This document shows positions 1 to 5,240 of a stretch of 9,173 nucleotides of DNA, piece after piece. Both the position numbers and the translations under genes were made by a program. A model generated the notes under the pieces. The model had not been told where the DNA came from, ran no database searches, and worked only from the letters and a program-made list of their open reading frames with translations. Position 1 is the stretch's first letter, and every line of letters begins with the position of its first letter. Origin of the DNA: Clostridium sp. CAG:413. Its GTDB lineage: Bacteria > Bacillota > Clostridia > Oscillospirales > Acutalibacteraceae. The DNA lies in assembly GCA_000431775.1 (NCBI GenBank), contig FR888205.1, positions 47,769-56,941 of the forward strand, read 5' to 3'.

Positions 1-222
1 GAAATAAAAATTAATGAGTGGGAAAATTATAAAAAAATTTCTTCGATGAATGATAATGAATTACTATCTAAAGGATACAGTGAGGCTCAAATCAGTAAAA
101 TTCGTAGTTTTAACTATGAAGAGGAGATTCGCTTTCGTGCGAATCTTCCAGATGAAAAACTTGTGTTGTATGGATATACAAAAGAAGAAATTGATGAACT
201 AAGGGCAGCTGCAGCCCTATAA
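1..222 (+). CDS. 3' part of a hypothetical protein, cut by window start; probably N-terminal half of a split gene
   Basis: The frame is open from the first base to TAA at 220-222 (73 codons). The visible part is charged and predicted helical. It contains two similar blocks: SKGYSEAQISKIRSFNYEEE near residues 24-43, and YGYTKEEIDELRAA near residues 58-71. Each has a G-Y-(S/T)-x-(A/E)-(Q/E)-I core, suggesting two copies of a short helical repeat. The reading frame continues without another stop from 223 into the gene starting at 241, so the TAA may be a nonsense mutation inside one longer gene. AT-rich, like the next gene and unlike the rest of the window. No enzyme motif is visible and the function is unknown. 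Confidence 0.6.
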   Translation, partial: EIKINEWENYKKISSMNDNELLSKGYSEAQISKIRSFNYEEEIRFRANLPDEKLVLYGYTKEEIDELRAAAAL

Positions 223-240
223 GAAATACCAGAATCTGTA

Positions 241-870
241 ATGAAAAGTATTTCAACTTCGACTATGACATCATCGCTAAAATATTTGCGCAATGGTTCT
301 TATAGTGTTTTAGAAAGACCTATGTACTATGTAGATTTGGAATATACTTGGTCATGGAAAAGAATACCGTATTTTACAGTTGTGGATATGGTTGCTGTAG
401 CTTTCAACTCGTCAGGAAGTGAAAGTTATGTGTACACTTCGGTTTCAGGATATAATGTTCGGGCTGATCTGATAGCTATAGAGAGTGGCTATTCTAATAG
501 AACACAGGTAGAGCCGTGGGTTTGGGATACTTCAAAAGCTAATTCTGTTTCTGCATCATTTGCCGTTGCGATAAAAAATAATGATAGAACAATTACCCAT
601 TTTGCATATAATGGCACAGGTAGACTGAGATTGGAAAATAGAAGCAATAACGGAAGACTTTATATTGATGCTGCTTATGGTCATACGACAATAAATATCT
701 ACCCTACATATTCGCTTGATTTAAGCGGTGGTTCAGTAAGTCTGAATTTTAAGATAGGAATGGATGAACAGCATTGTGCCGGAGTCTTTTTGGAGGATTT
801 TACCATAAGGTTAGCCGATGTGTATCATGGAACTATTTGGGGCAAAAATGGAACAGGTGGTACTAAATAG
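241..870 (+). CDS. hypothetical protein, probably the C-terminal half of a gene split by an in-frame TAA
   Basis: This 209-residue frame has no signal peptide or membrane segment. It is rich in Ser, Thr, Tyr and Asn and looks mostly beta-stranded. A Trp/Tyr-rich stretch (YTWSWKRIPYF, residues 35-45) and many alternating hydrophobic and polar positions suggest a secreted beta-sandwich-like module, but I cannot name the fold. No ribosome site lies before the ATG at 241. The 18 bases between it and the preceding TAA are in the same frame (E-I-P-E-S-V). The simplest reading is one gene, 1-870, disrupted at 220-222. Its GC content (roughly a third) is far below the genes after about 1400. The less likely alternative is a separate gene translated by coupling to the upstream frame. 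Confidence 0.6.
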   Translation: MKSISTSTMTSSLKYLRNGSYSVLERPMYYVDLEYTWSWKRIPYFTVVDMVAVAFNSSGSESYVYTSVSGYNVRADLIAIESGYSNRTQVEPWVWDTSKANSVSASFAVAIKNNDRTITHFAYNGTGRLRLENRSNNGRLYIDAAYGHTTINIYPTYSLDLSGGSVSLNFKIGMDEQHCAGVFLEDFTIRLADVYHGTIWGKNGTGGTK

Positions 871-889
871 GAAGTGAGGTTAAATAATA

Positions 890-1087
890 ATGAAATATGC
901 ATTAATCTCGTTCGCCGGTTTTGTGCTATTCGCTTTTATCCCTATTTTCGGCCCGCTTCAGGAAGTTGAGCTTGCCCACTGTGTTTTGTCGGGGCTTTTG
1001 GGCGCGGTCATCGTGTTGATCTCAATAGCTATTTACAAGCTGGATAAAGTCTTGGAACTGCTTTCAGCTGATAAAGATAAGAAATAA
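890..1087 (+). CDS. small two-helix membrane protein
   Basis: A 65-residue protein with two hydrophobic segments (about residues 3-20 and 29-49), a short loop between them, and a charged C-terminus ending ADKDKK. It starts 19 bases after the preceding stop. A GAGG ribosome site at 876-879 lies 10 bases before the ATG, so it is probably co-transcribed with the split gene upstream. GC content is higher than in that gene. A perfect hairpin terminator follows at 1141-1178. The last 17 codons and the terminator recur as a degraded copy at 1258-1398. Function unknown. Confidence 0.7.
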   Translation: MKYALISFAGFVLFAFIPIFGPLQEVELAHCVLSGLLGAVIVLISIAIYKLDKVLELLSADKDKK

Positions 1088-1170
1088 TTACCGAGTCAAA
1101 TCTTATATTATATTTCTCCTCTTTTTAGCAGCGTTGATAAAGCCCGCCGTGTAAAGAAGCACGGCGGGCT
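1036..1170 (+). repeat. direct repeat, copy 1 (3' end of small membrane gene plus terminator)
   Basis: About 135 bases covering the last 17 codons of the 65-residue gene, its 3' UTR and the terminator stem. They align to 1258-1392 at a constant offset of 222, then 223 after one inserted base. Long identical blocks are shared, for example AAGAAATAATTACCGA and CTCCTCTTTTT. Confidence 0.85.
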
Positions 1171-1178
1171 GATTTTTT
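1141..1178 (+). terminator. intrinsic terminator after the small membrane protein
   Basis: Perfect 11-bp stem AGCCCGCCGTG (1141-1151) with CACGGCGGGCT (1160-1170), 8-base loop, then GATTTTTT. It lies 53 bases after the stop at 1087. Confidence 0.9.
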
Positions 1179-1206
1179 GTATTTTAAAATATTTGCGAAA
1201 GTTATA

Positions 1207-1235
1207 TTGACAAACAAAATAAAGCATGATATAAT
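1207..1235 (+). promoter_or_regulatory. consensus sigma-A promoter between the two repeat copies
   Basis: TTGACA at 1207-1212 and TATAAT at 1230-1235, exactly 17 bases apart. Predicted start near 1242. No ORF of meaningful size lies between it and the terminator at 1359-1398. Confidence 0.8.
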
Positions 1236-1257
1236 TAAATTACGGAAAATACCGATG

Positions 1258-1392
1258 CAAGCCGGATAAAGCCTCGGAGCTGCTTTCAGCCGATAAAAAC
1301 AAGAAATAATTACCGAATTAAATCTCACATCATATGTCTCCTCTTTTTCAGCAGCTTTGATAAAGCCCGTCGTGTTAGTCAGCACGGCGGGC
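1258..1392 (+). repeat. direct repeat, copy 2 (degraded gene end)
   Basis: In one frame it reads KPDKASELLSADKNKK-stop, against KLDKVLELLSADKDKK-stop in copy 1, so it is a coding remnant with no start codon. The 3' UTR and terminator are also duplicated, with scattered substitutions and one inserted base. Confidence 0.8.
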
Positions 1393-1398
1393 TTTATC
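1359..1398. terminator. probable bidirectional terminator
   Basis: A 16-bp stem GATAAAGCCCGTCGTG (1359-1374) with CACGGCGGGCTTTATC (1383-1398), one G-T wobble. It ends 4 bases past the stop of the minus-strand acetyltransferase at 1402, so it can serve both that gene and the plus-strand transcript. The T-run is short (TTTAT) on either strand, so efficiency may be modest. Confidence 0.7.
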
Positions 1399-1401
1399 CG
1401 C

Positions 1402-1866
1402 TTATTTGGTTTTAATGAATCTCGGGCCTTCCTCGCCGAAGGTGCCGGTCGAGGCAAAGCCGTTTTTGACGAGCACCTTTACGGATACTTCGTTATCCGG
1501 GGCTGTCTCCGCTTCAACGGCGGTTATCTCGGGGCAGGCGAGCGCATAGCCGCAAAGCCCGCCGACCGCCTCGGTCGCATAGCCGCAGCGGCGGAATTCC
1601 TCACGGATGCCGTAGCCTATCTCGATGCGGCCGTCCGAGCCGAGCCCCTTGAAATCCGCGTCGCCGACCTCAACTCCGTCCTTGGTGCTTATACGCCATG
1701 AGGTGTACCATTCGCGCTCGCCGGGGTGCTCCTCATAGACCTGAGCCATTTCACGGTATGCCTTGCATAATTCGGGGTCTGAGAGCCTGTATTCCTCCGC
1801 AAGCGCAAGCAGCTCACGCACGCTCATTATCTCCATTGTCAGTCTTTCGGTTTCGATCTTTTTCAT
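1402..1866 (-). CDS. GNAT-family N-acetyltransferase (RimJ/RimL-like)
   Basis: A 154-residue single-domain protein of normal length for the family. The acetyl-CoA pyrophosphate-binding motif is RRCGYATEA (residues 92-100), following the strand IEIGYGI (81-87). The second signature is the AETAPDNEVSVKVLVKNGF stretch (about 119-137), where Asn and Ser precede the terminal helix and K-x-GF. The N-terminus (ETERLTM) is typical of Acetyltransf_3-type enzymes. It would transfer an acetyl group from acetyl-CoA to an amine; the substrate cannot be predicted. GGGAGGG at 1873-1879 lies 6 bases before the ATG and supports this start. It is transcribed divergently from the TetR gene and converges on the terminator at 1359-1398. 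Confidence 0.9.
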   Translation of the reverse strand: MKKIETERLTMEIMSVRELLALAEEYRLSDPELCKAYREMAQVYEEHPGEREWYTSWRISTKDGVEVGDADFKGLGSDGRIEIGYGIREEFRRCGYATEAVGGLCGYALACPEITAVEAETAPDNEVSVKVLVKNGFASTGTFGEEGPRFIKTK

Positions 1867-1899
1867 TTTTTACCCTCCCAAAAGTGACTTGTGTCTGAA

Positions 1900-1928
1900 A
1901 TTATATAGCTTTTTTATCGGAATTTCAA
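1900..1928 (-). promoter_or_regulatory. promoter of the GNAT gene
   Basis: On the minus strand, TTGAAA (1928-1923) and TATAAT (1905-1900) are 17 bases apart. The leader is about 27 nt. The -35 ends about 24 bases from the -35 of the divergent TetR promoter. Confidence 0.75.
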
Positions 1929-1951
1929 GAGAAATATTTACGCAACCCCTC

Positions 1952-1980
1952 TTGACAGCTAATGATTATTAGCCTATAAT
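1952..1980 (+). promoter_or_regulatory. consensus promoter of the TetR-flavodoxin operon
   Basis: TTGACA at 1952-1957 and TATAAT at 1975-1980, spacer exactly 17. The spacer is almost entirely occupied by the first operator palindrome, so bound repressor would block RNA polymerase. Predicted start near 1986-1988. Confidence 0.9.
1957..1974. promoter_or_regulatory. putative TetR operator O1
   Basis: AGCTAATGATTATTAGCC, with GCTAAT/ATTAGC as perfect 6-bp arms around 4 bases. It lies between the -35 and -10 elements. It matches the second site at 15 of 18 positions, as expected for an autoregulating TetR-family protein. Confidence 0.75.
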
Positions 1981-1982
1981 AT

Positions 1983-2000
1983 GGCTAATGAATGTTAGCC
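1983..2000. promoter_or_regulatory. putative TetR operator O2
   Basis: GGCTAATGAATGTTAGCC, with arms GGCTAA/TTAGCC around 6 bases, centred 26 bases from O1 and overlapping the predicted transcription start. It also contains the first in-frame ATG (1992). Confidence 0.75.
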
Positions 2001-2672
2001 AAGGGGGCGACGACCATAAAAAAGGAAGATACCAAGAGAAGGATACTCACCGAGGCTTTGCGCCTGTTTGCGCAGCGGGGCTACGACGCTGTCAGCGTTG
2101 AGCAGATAGCGAACGCCGTCGGAATAAAAGCGCCCTCGCTCTATAAGCATTTTCCGAGCAAGCAGAGCATCTTTGACGCTCTTTTTGAGCGGACGGAGCA
2201 TGACTTTGACGAATTTCTGAGCGGTATATCCGTCCATGTCGGCGACGCGGGCGGCGATATGCCCGTATTCGGCTCGATGGAAGCCGATATGCTGGCGGGG
2301 CGGTTTCGTGAGATGATGTGTTATCTGCTGCACGATGAATATGTCAGCAGCTTTCGCCGCATGATGACTATTGAGCAGTTCCGCTCGCCGCGGCTTTCGG
2401 CGCTCTACACCGACAGATACATAGGCAAGCTGATGGATTATCATACCGAGATGTTCTCAAAATTAGCGGAGGCGGGCGTGGTCGACTGCGGCGACCCGAT
2501 GGCGGCGGCTTATATGTATTGCTCGCCCGTGCCGGTGTTGCTCGGCGTATGCGACCGCCAACCCGAGAAGGAGGCGGAGTGCCTCGATATTCTCGACCGC
2601 CATGTTCACCTGTTTGTGGAGAAAATGAAAAAACGATCCGCCGAGGAGGATAAAAATGGAAAAGTCAGATGA
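1992..2672 (+). CDS. TetR/AcrR-family transcriptional regulator
   Basis: A repressor-type DNA-binding protein of 226 residues from the ATG at 1992. The N-terminal domain has the TetR pattern: TKRRILTEALRLFAQRGYD (about residues 14-32), then the helix-turn-helix VSVEQIANAVGIKAPSLYKHF (about 34-54). The rest is a helical ligand and dimer domain with several Met and Cys; the effector is unknown. Start choice is uncertain. ATG 1992 lies inside operator O2, only about 5 nt from the predicted transcription start, with no ribosome site. AAGGGGG at 2001-2007 lies 8 bases before an in-frame ATA at 2016, which would give MKKEDTKRRIL, a more usual TetR N-terminus. The 3' end overlaps the next gene by 17 bases. 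It probably represses itself and the flavodoxin gene. Confidence 0.92.
   Translation: MLAKGATTIKKEDTKRRILTEALRLFAQRGYDAVSVEQIANAVGIKAPSLYKHFPSKQSIFDALFERTEHDFDEFLSGISVHVGDAGGDMPVFGSMEADMLAGRFREMMCYLLHDEYVSSFRRMMTIEQFRSPRLSALYTDRYIGKLMDYHTEMFSKLAEAGVVDCGDPMAAAYMYCSPVPVLLGVCDRQPEKEAECLDILDRHVHLFVEKMKKRSAEEDKNGKVR
2001..2007 (+). promoter_or_regulatory. ribosome binding site that points to a downstream start
   Basis: AAGGGGG, 8 bases before ATA 2016-2018 and downstream of ATG 1992. No ATG, GTG or TTG in the TetR frame lies at the right distance from it. Confidence 0.5.
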
Positions 2673-3594
2673 AAAAACATATTCACGTTACCGCCCCGCA
2701 AGACGGGCGCTGCTGTTTTGGACGATATTTATCGGTATAGGCGCAGTTGCAGGGTCTTCGGCGATGCTTATCGACCCGAGCGGCGGGCTGATGGGCATGG
2801 ACGCCATGCTGCCGTATTTCCAAAAGCTGCCGTTCGCCGAGATAGTGTTTCAGGATTTCGTATTCTCGGGCATTTCGCTGCTGATAGTCAACGGAATTTC
2901 AAATTTGACGGCGGCGGGGCTGCTGATAGCGAATAAACGCATAGGCGCGGTGCTCGGCGGAGTATTCGGCATAACGCTGATGCTCTGGATATGCATCCAG
3001 TTCTATATGTTCCCGCTGAATTTCATGTCCACCGCCTACTTCATCTTCGGATTTATACAGGCGATAACGGGCTATATGACCGTTGTGTTTTATGACCAGG
3101 AGCATTTCACTGTCAACGAGAGCGATTACCCCAACATCGGCTCCGACCCGACAAAGCTCGTTGTTTATTTCTCCCGAATGGGCTATACCAAAAAGAAGGC
3201 TCTTGAGGCGGCGGATCGAACGGGCGCGGAGATATATGAAGTGCGTGCTGCCGAGCGAACGAGCGGCACTCTCGACTTCTGGTGGTGCGGCCGCTACGGA
3301 ATGCACCGCTGGGCAATGCCGATAGAGGATATCGGCGTGCAGCTTGAGAAATATGACCATGTGACCGTTTGCAGCCCCGTGTGGGTCTTTAACCTCTGCG
3401 CCCCCATGCGTGAATTCTGCAAAAAAGCGAGCGGCAGGATCCGCTCCGCCGACTACATACTCGTGCATCATCAAAAGAGCCTGTATGCCAATGCCGCCGA
3501 TGAAATGGATCGGCTGCTTGGGCTGGCAGATACCCCCGCCGTCAGCGTTTGCTGCCGTGAGGGCAGGTATCTGAAGCAGGTGAGGATAAGATAA
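2656..3594 (+). CDS. membrane-anchored flavodoxin-like protein
   Basis: A 312-residue fusion. The N-terminal half has four hydrophobic segments (about residues 18-38, 66-92, 95-117 and 122-145). The C-terminal half is flavodoxin-like: the strand KLVVYFSRMGYTKKKALEAA (167-186) places the FMN phosphate loop after the first strand, and VTVCSPVWVFNLCAPMREF (236-254) matches the flavodoxin loop and helix next to the isoalloxazine ring. The Ser/Thr-rich phosphate loop of classical flavodoxins is altered (SRMGYTKK). It is likely a cytoplasmic flavin domain tethered to the membrane for an unknown redox reaction. GAGGAGGA at 2643-2650 is 5 bases before the ATG. The start overlaps the TetR gene, so translational coupling and control by TetR are likely. 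The C-terminus may be shortened by a frameshift near 3582. Confidence 0.85.
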   Translation: MEKSDEKTYSRYRPARRALLFWTIFIGIGAVAGSSAMLIDPSGGLMGMDAMLPYFQKLPFAEIVFQDFVFSGISLLIVNGISNLTAAGLLIANKRIGAVLGGVFGITLMLWICIQFYMFPLNFMSTAYFIFGFIQAITGYMTVVFYDQEHFTVNESDYPNIGSDPTKLVVYFSRMGYTKKKALEAADRTGAEIYEVRAAERTSGTLDFWWCGRYGMHRWAMPIEDIGVQLEKYDHVTVCSPVWVFNLCAPMREFCKKASGRIRSADYILVHHQKSLYANAADEMDRLLGLADTPAVSVCCREGRYLKQVRIR

Positions 3595-3702
3595 ACGCAT
3601 TGATCGAAAGCATTGAATGCCTGCAAACGCCGTTCCCGAGGCGGGGAGGACTGCCTTGTCGCTGTCTCTGCGGCAGACTGAGAAAGGATAAAGGAATATT
3701 AT

Positions 3703-4452
3703 ATGGATTATCAACAGATAAATGCCCAAACCATTGACCGCTGGGTAGCCGACGGCTGGGAGTGGGGCAAGCCTGTCACACATGAGATCTTTGAGGCGGC
3801 TCAGAGAGGGGAGTGGGATGTGCTCCTGACCCCGACGAAGCCTGTGCCGCATGAGTGGTTCGGCGAGCTTCGCGGCAAGCGTGTGCTCGGCCTTGCGAGC
3901 GGCGGCGGGCAGCAGATGCCGATATTCACGGCTCTCGGGGCGAAATGCACCGTGCTCGATTATTCGCCGAAGCAGCTTGACAGCGAGCGCATGGTGGCGG
4001 AGCGCGAGGGCTACGATATAGAGATCGTGCGCGCAGATATGACGAAGCCGCTGCCTTTTGAGGACAGGAGCTTTGACCTGATTTTTCACCCTGTCTCGAA
4101 TTGCTATGTCCGTGAGGTGCTGCCGATATGGCGCGAATGCTTCCGCGTTCTCAGACGCGGCGGCGTGCTCCTTGCGGGGCTTGATAACGGGCTCGTCTAC
4201 GCCTTTAACGATGAGGAAACGGCGCTCGTAAACACGCTGCCGTTTGACCCGCTTGCAAATGAGGAGCAGCTGCGGATACTTGAGGCAGGCGACGACGGAA
4301 TCCAGTTCTCGCATACGATAGAGGAGCAGATAGGCGGTCAGCTCGCCGCAGGGCTGCGCCTGACCGATGTCTACGGCGATACCAACGGCACCGGCAACCT
4401 CTACGAGCACAATATCCCGACATATTGGGCAACAAGAGCAGTAAAAGACTGA
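3703..4452 (+). CDS. class I SAM-dependent methyltransferase
   Basis: A 249-residue soluble protein with the UbiE/Methyltransf_11 pattern. Motif I is VLGLASGGGQQ (residues 61-71), following a basic strand. The acidic residue ending the second strand is Asp86 (VLDYSPKQL). DM at 112-113 fits the adenine-contacting position. FDLIFHPVS (124-132) is the motif IV region, and LRRGGVLLAG (150-159) is the usual turn and strand after the post-motif helix. An N-terminal extension of about 55 residues (with WVADGWEWGKP) precedes the fold and may help select the substrate, which is unknown. AAGGA at 3691-3695 lies 7 bases before the ATG. It follows the flavodoxin gene by 108 bases without a clear promoter or terminator, so co-transcription is possible but unproven. 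Confidence 0.9.
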   Translation: MDYQQINAQTIDRWVADGWEWGKPVTHEIFEAAQRGEWDVLLTPTKPVPHEWFGELRGKRVLGLASGGGQQMPIFTALGAKCTVLDYSPKQLDSERMVAEREGYDIEIVRADMTKPLPFEDRSFDLIFHPVSNCYVREVLPIWRECFRVLRRGGVLLAGLDNGLVYAFNDEETALVNTLPFDPLANEEQLRILEAGDDGIQFSHTIEEQIGGQLAAGLRLTDVYGDTNGTGNLYEHNIPTYWATRAVKD

Positions 4453-4468
4453 TTTAAGAAAAATTACC

Positions 4469-4497
4469 TTGACAGCTTACGCTTTTTTTGCTATAAT
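4469..4497 (+). promoter_or_regulatory. consensus sigma-A promoter of a short non-coding unit
   Basis: TTGACA (4469-4474), 17 bases, TATAAT (4492-4497). It begins 17 bases after the methyltransferase stop. Predicted start near 4504, directly before a long hairpin. Confidence 0.85.
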
Positions 4498-4503
4498 AAG
4501 TTC

Positions 4504-4572
4504 TAGCGGATGCAGTGAATGTGCGGAGAAGCTTTTTAGCTTTGAAACATCATCACAGCATCCGCCTTTTTT
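4504..4572 (+). ncRNA. candidate structured small RNA, about 69 nt
   Basis: The predicted transcript folds almost entirely on itself. GCGGATGC (4506-4513) pairs with GCATCCGC (4558-4565). After one A-A mismatch, GTGA (4515-4518) pairs with TCAC (4553-4556). ATGT (4519-4522) can pair with ACAT (4547-4550), and AAGCT (4529-4533) with AGCTT (4538-4542) around a TTTT loop. Six T residues (4567-4572) follow, as in an intrinsic terminator. No ORF. A perfect promoter, immediate structure and T-run argue for a dedicated small RNA. The alternative is the methyltransferase terminator with a fortuitous promoter. No known family recognised. Confidence 0.55.
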
Positions 4573-4618
4573 GTTCTCAAATGCGAATTAAAATAGCCCA
4601 AAATCATTAAATCTTACC

Positions 4619-4656
4619 CGCCCATGCGCCAAATTACGGCGTGGGGGTGCATTTTT
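4619..4656 (+). terminator. possible terminator hairpin
   Basis: CGCCCATGCGCC (4619-4630) pairs with GGCGTGGGGGTG (4638-4649), with one A-G mismatch and three G-T wobbles around a 7-base loop. It is followed by CATTTTTAT. It could back up the terminator at 4558-4572. Confidence 0.45.
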
Positions 4657-4688
4657 ATCAAAGATATTACAAAATTTGCATTTTACTA

Positions 4689-4717
4689 TTGACAAATGAA
4701 GAATTTAGGTATAGAAT
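4689..4717 (+). promoter_or_regulatory. near-consensus promoter of a second short unit
   Basis: TTGACA (4689-4694), 17 bases, TAGAAT (4712-4717). Predicted start near 4724. No ORF follows. Confidence 0.65.
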
Positions 4718-4723
4718 AAGAAT

Positions 4724-4792
4724 AACGGATGTGCATTTGGTGTAAAAGACTGTGTAATGTTAATAGCTTGAATGTAATTTACACAATTTTTT
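4724..4792 (+). ncRNA. candidate short transcript, about 69 nt
   Basis: Runs from the predicted start of the 4689 promoter to a hairpin, TGTGTAA (4751-4757) with TTACACA (4779-4785), followed by ATTTTTT. The stem is AT-rich and weak for a terminator, so this is less convincing than the unit at 4504. Nothing codes within it. Confidence 0.3.
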
Positions 4793-4955
4793 CATCTAAA
4801 ACACTTTTGAATGTTCTGATCAATAATTAATAAATGAAACACTATCTGACCTGCCCAACATAAACCCGAGTGGGTCAGAGCCGAAGCAATTTCGTCTTCT
4901 CCCTGAGGAGAAGGTGTAGGGCCTGCGGACGGATGAGGTGTGCCGCAGGCAGCAA

Positions 4956-4982
4956 GCACATTGCCGAAATATAAAACCGTTG
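4956..4982 (+). repeat. 27-nt direct repeat, copy 1
   Basis: GCACATTGCCG then AAAT then ATAAAACCGTTG. It matches 5214-5240 at 24 of 27 positions, the differences being confined to the middle four bases. Confidence 0.85.
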
Positions 4983-5213
4983 GCGACGGGCTGAGTGAGA
5001 GACAGTCAAAATATCAGCATATATTAATTATTCCATTTACAATCTCTCCGCCGCAACTTCGTTGCGCCACCTCACTTTACACAAGGGAGGCGAGGGCAAG
5101 TGCAAATCTTCGGCAAGCACTTGTAGGGGACGGCGTCCTCGACGTCCCGAGAGATACCCTACAATGTAGGTTTTACAGCGTTAGTGGCGAACTGCGTTCG
5201 CCCGCCTGAATTT

Positions 5214-5240
5214 GCACATTGCCGCACCATAAAACCGTTG
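5214..5240 (+). repeat. 27-nt direct repeat, copy 2
   Basis: GCACATTGCCG then CACC then ATAAAACCGTTG, 258 bases after copy 1. Weaker similarity may continue for about 25 bases past both copies (GCTGAG... and ACTGAG...). Confidence 0.85.

Larger units (their letters stand above)
1242..1400 (+). ncRNA. candidate small RNA, about 155 nt, from an orphan promoter to a terminator
   Basis: A perfect promoter (1207-1235) directs transcription into the degraded second copy of the repeat and ends at the hairpin 1359-1398. The first ATG (1255) opens only a four-codon frame (M-Q-A-G-stop). The RNA would carry a near copy of the 3' UTR and tail of the upstream gene. It could be a true small RNA or the residual transcript of a lost second gene copy. 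I do not recognise an RNA family. Confidence 0.4.

Noticed and set aside
1125..1457. 110-residue minus-strand frame across both terminators
   Set aside because: It spans two terminator hairpins, a promoter and the end of the acetyltransferase gene. It has no ribosome site or domain.
3595..3702. Possible terminator or promoter between the flavodoxin and methyltransferase genes
   Set aside because: Only short pairings (CTGCC/GGCAG and GCATT/AATGC) without a T-run, and no recognisable -35/-10 pair.
2899..4410. 503-residue open frame on the minus strand
   Set aside because: It runs antisense across two well-supported genes with clear motifs and ribosome sites. Its translation is rich in Arg, His, Ala and Leu without any domain, as expected for a shadow frame in GC-rich DNA.
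4940..5209. 89-residue open frame on the plus strand
   Set aside because: It lies inside the hairpin-rich repeat cluster, has no ribosome site, and its translation is low in recognisable structure.
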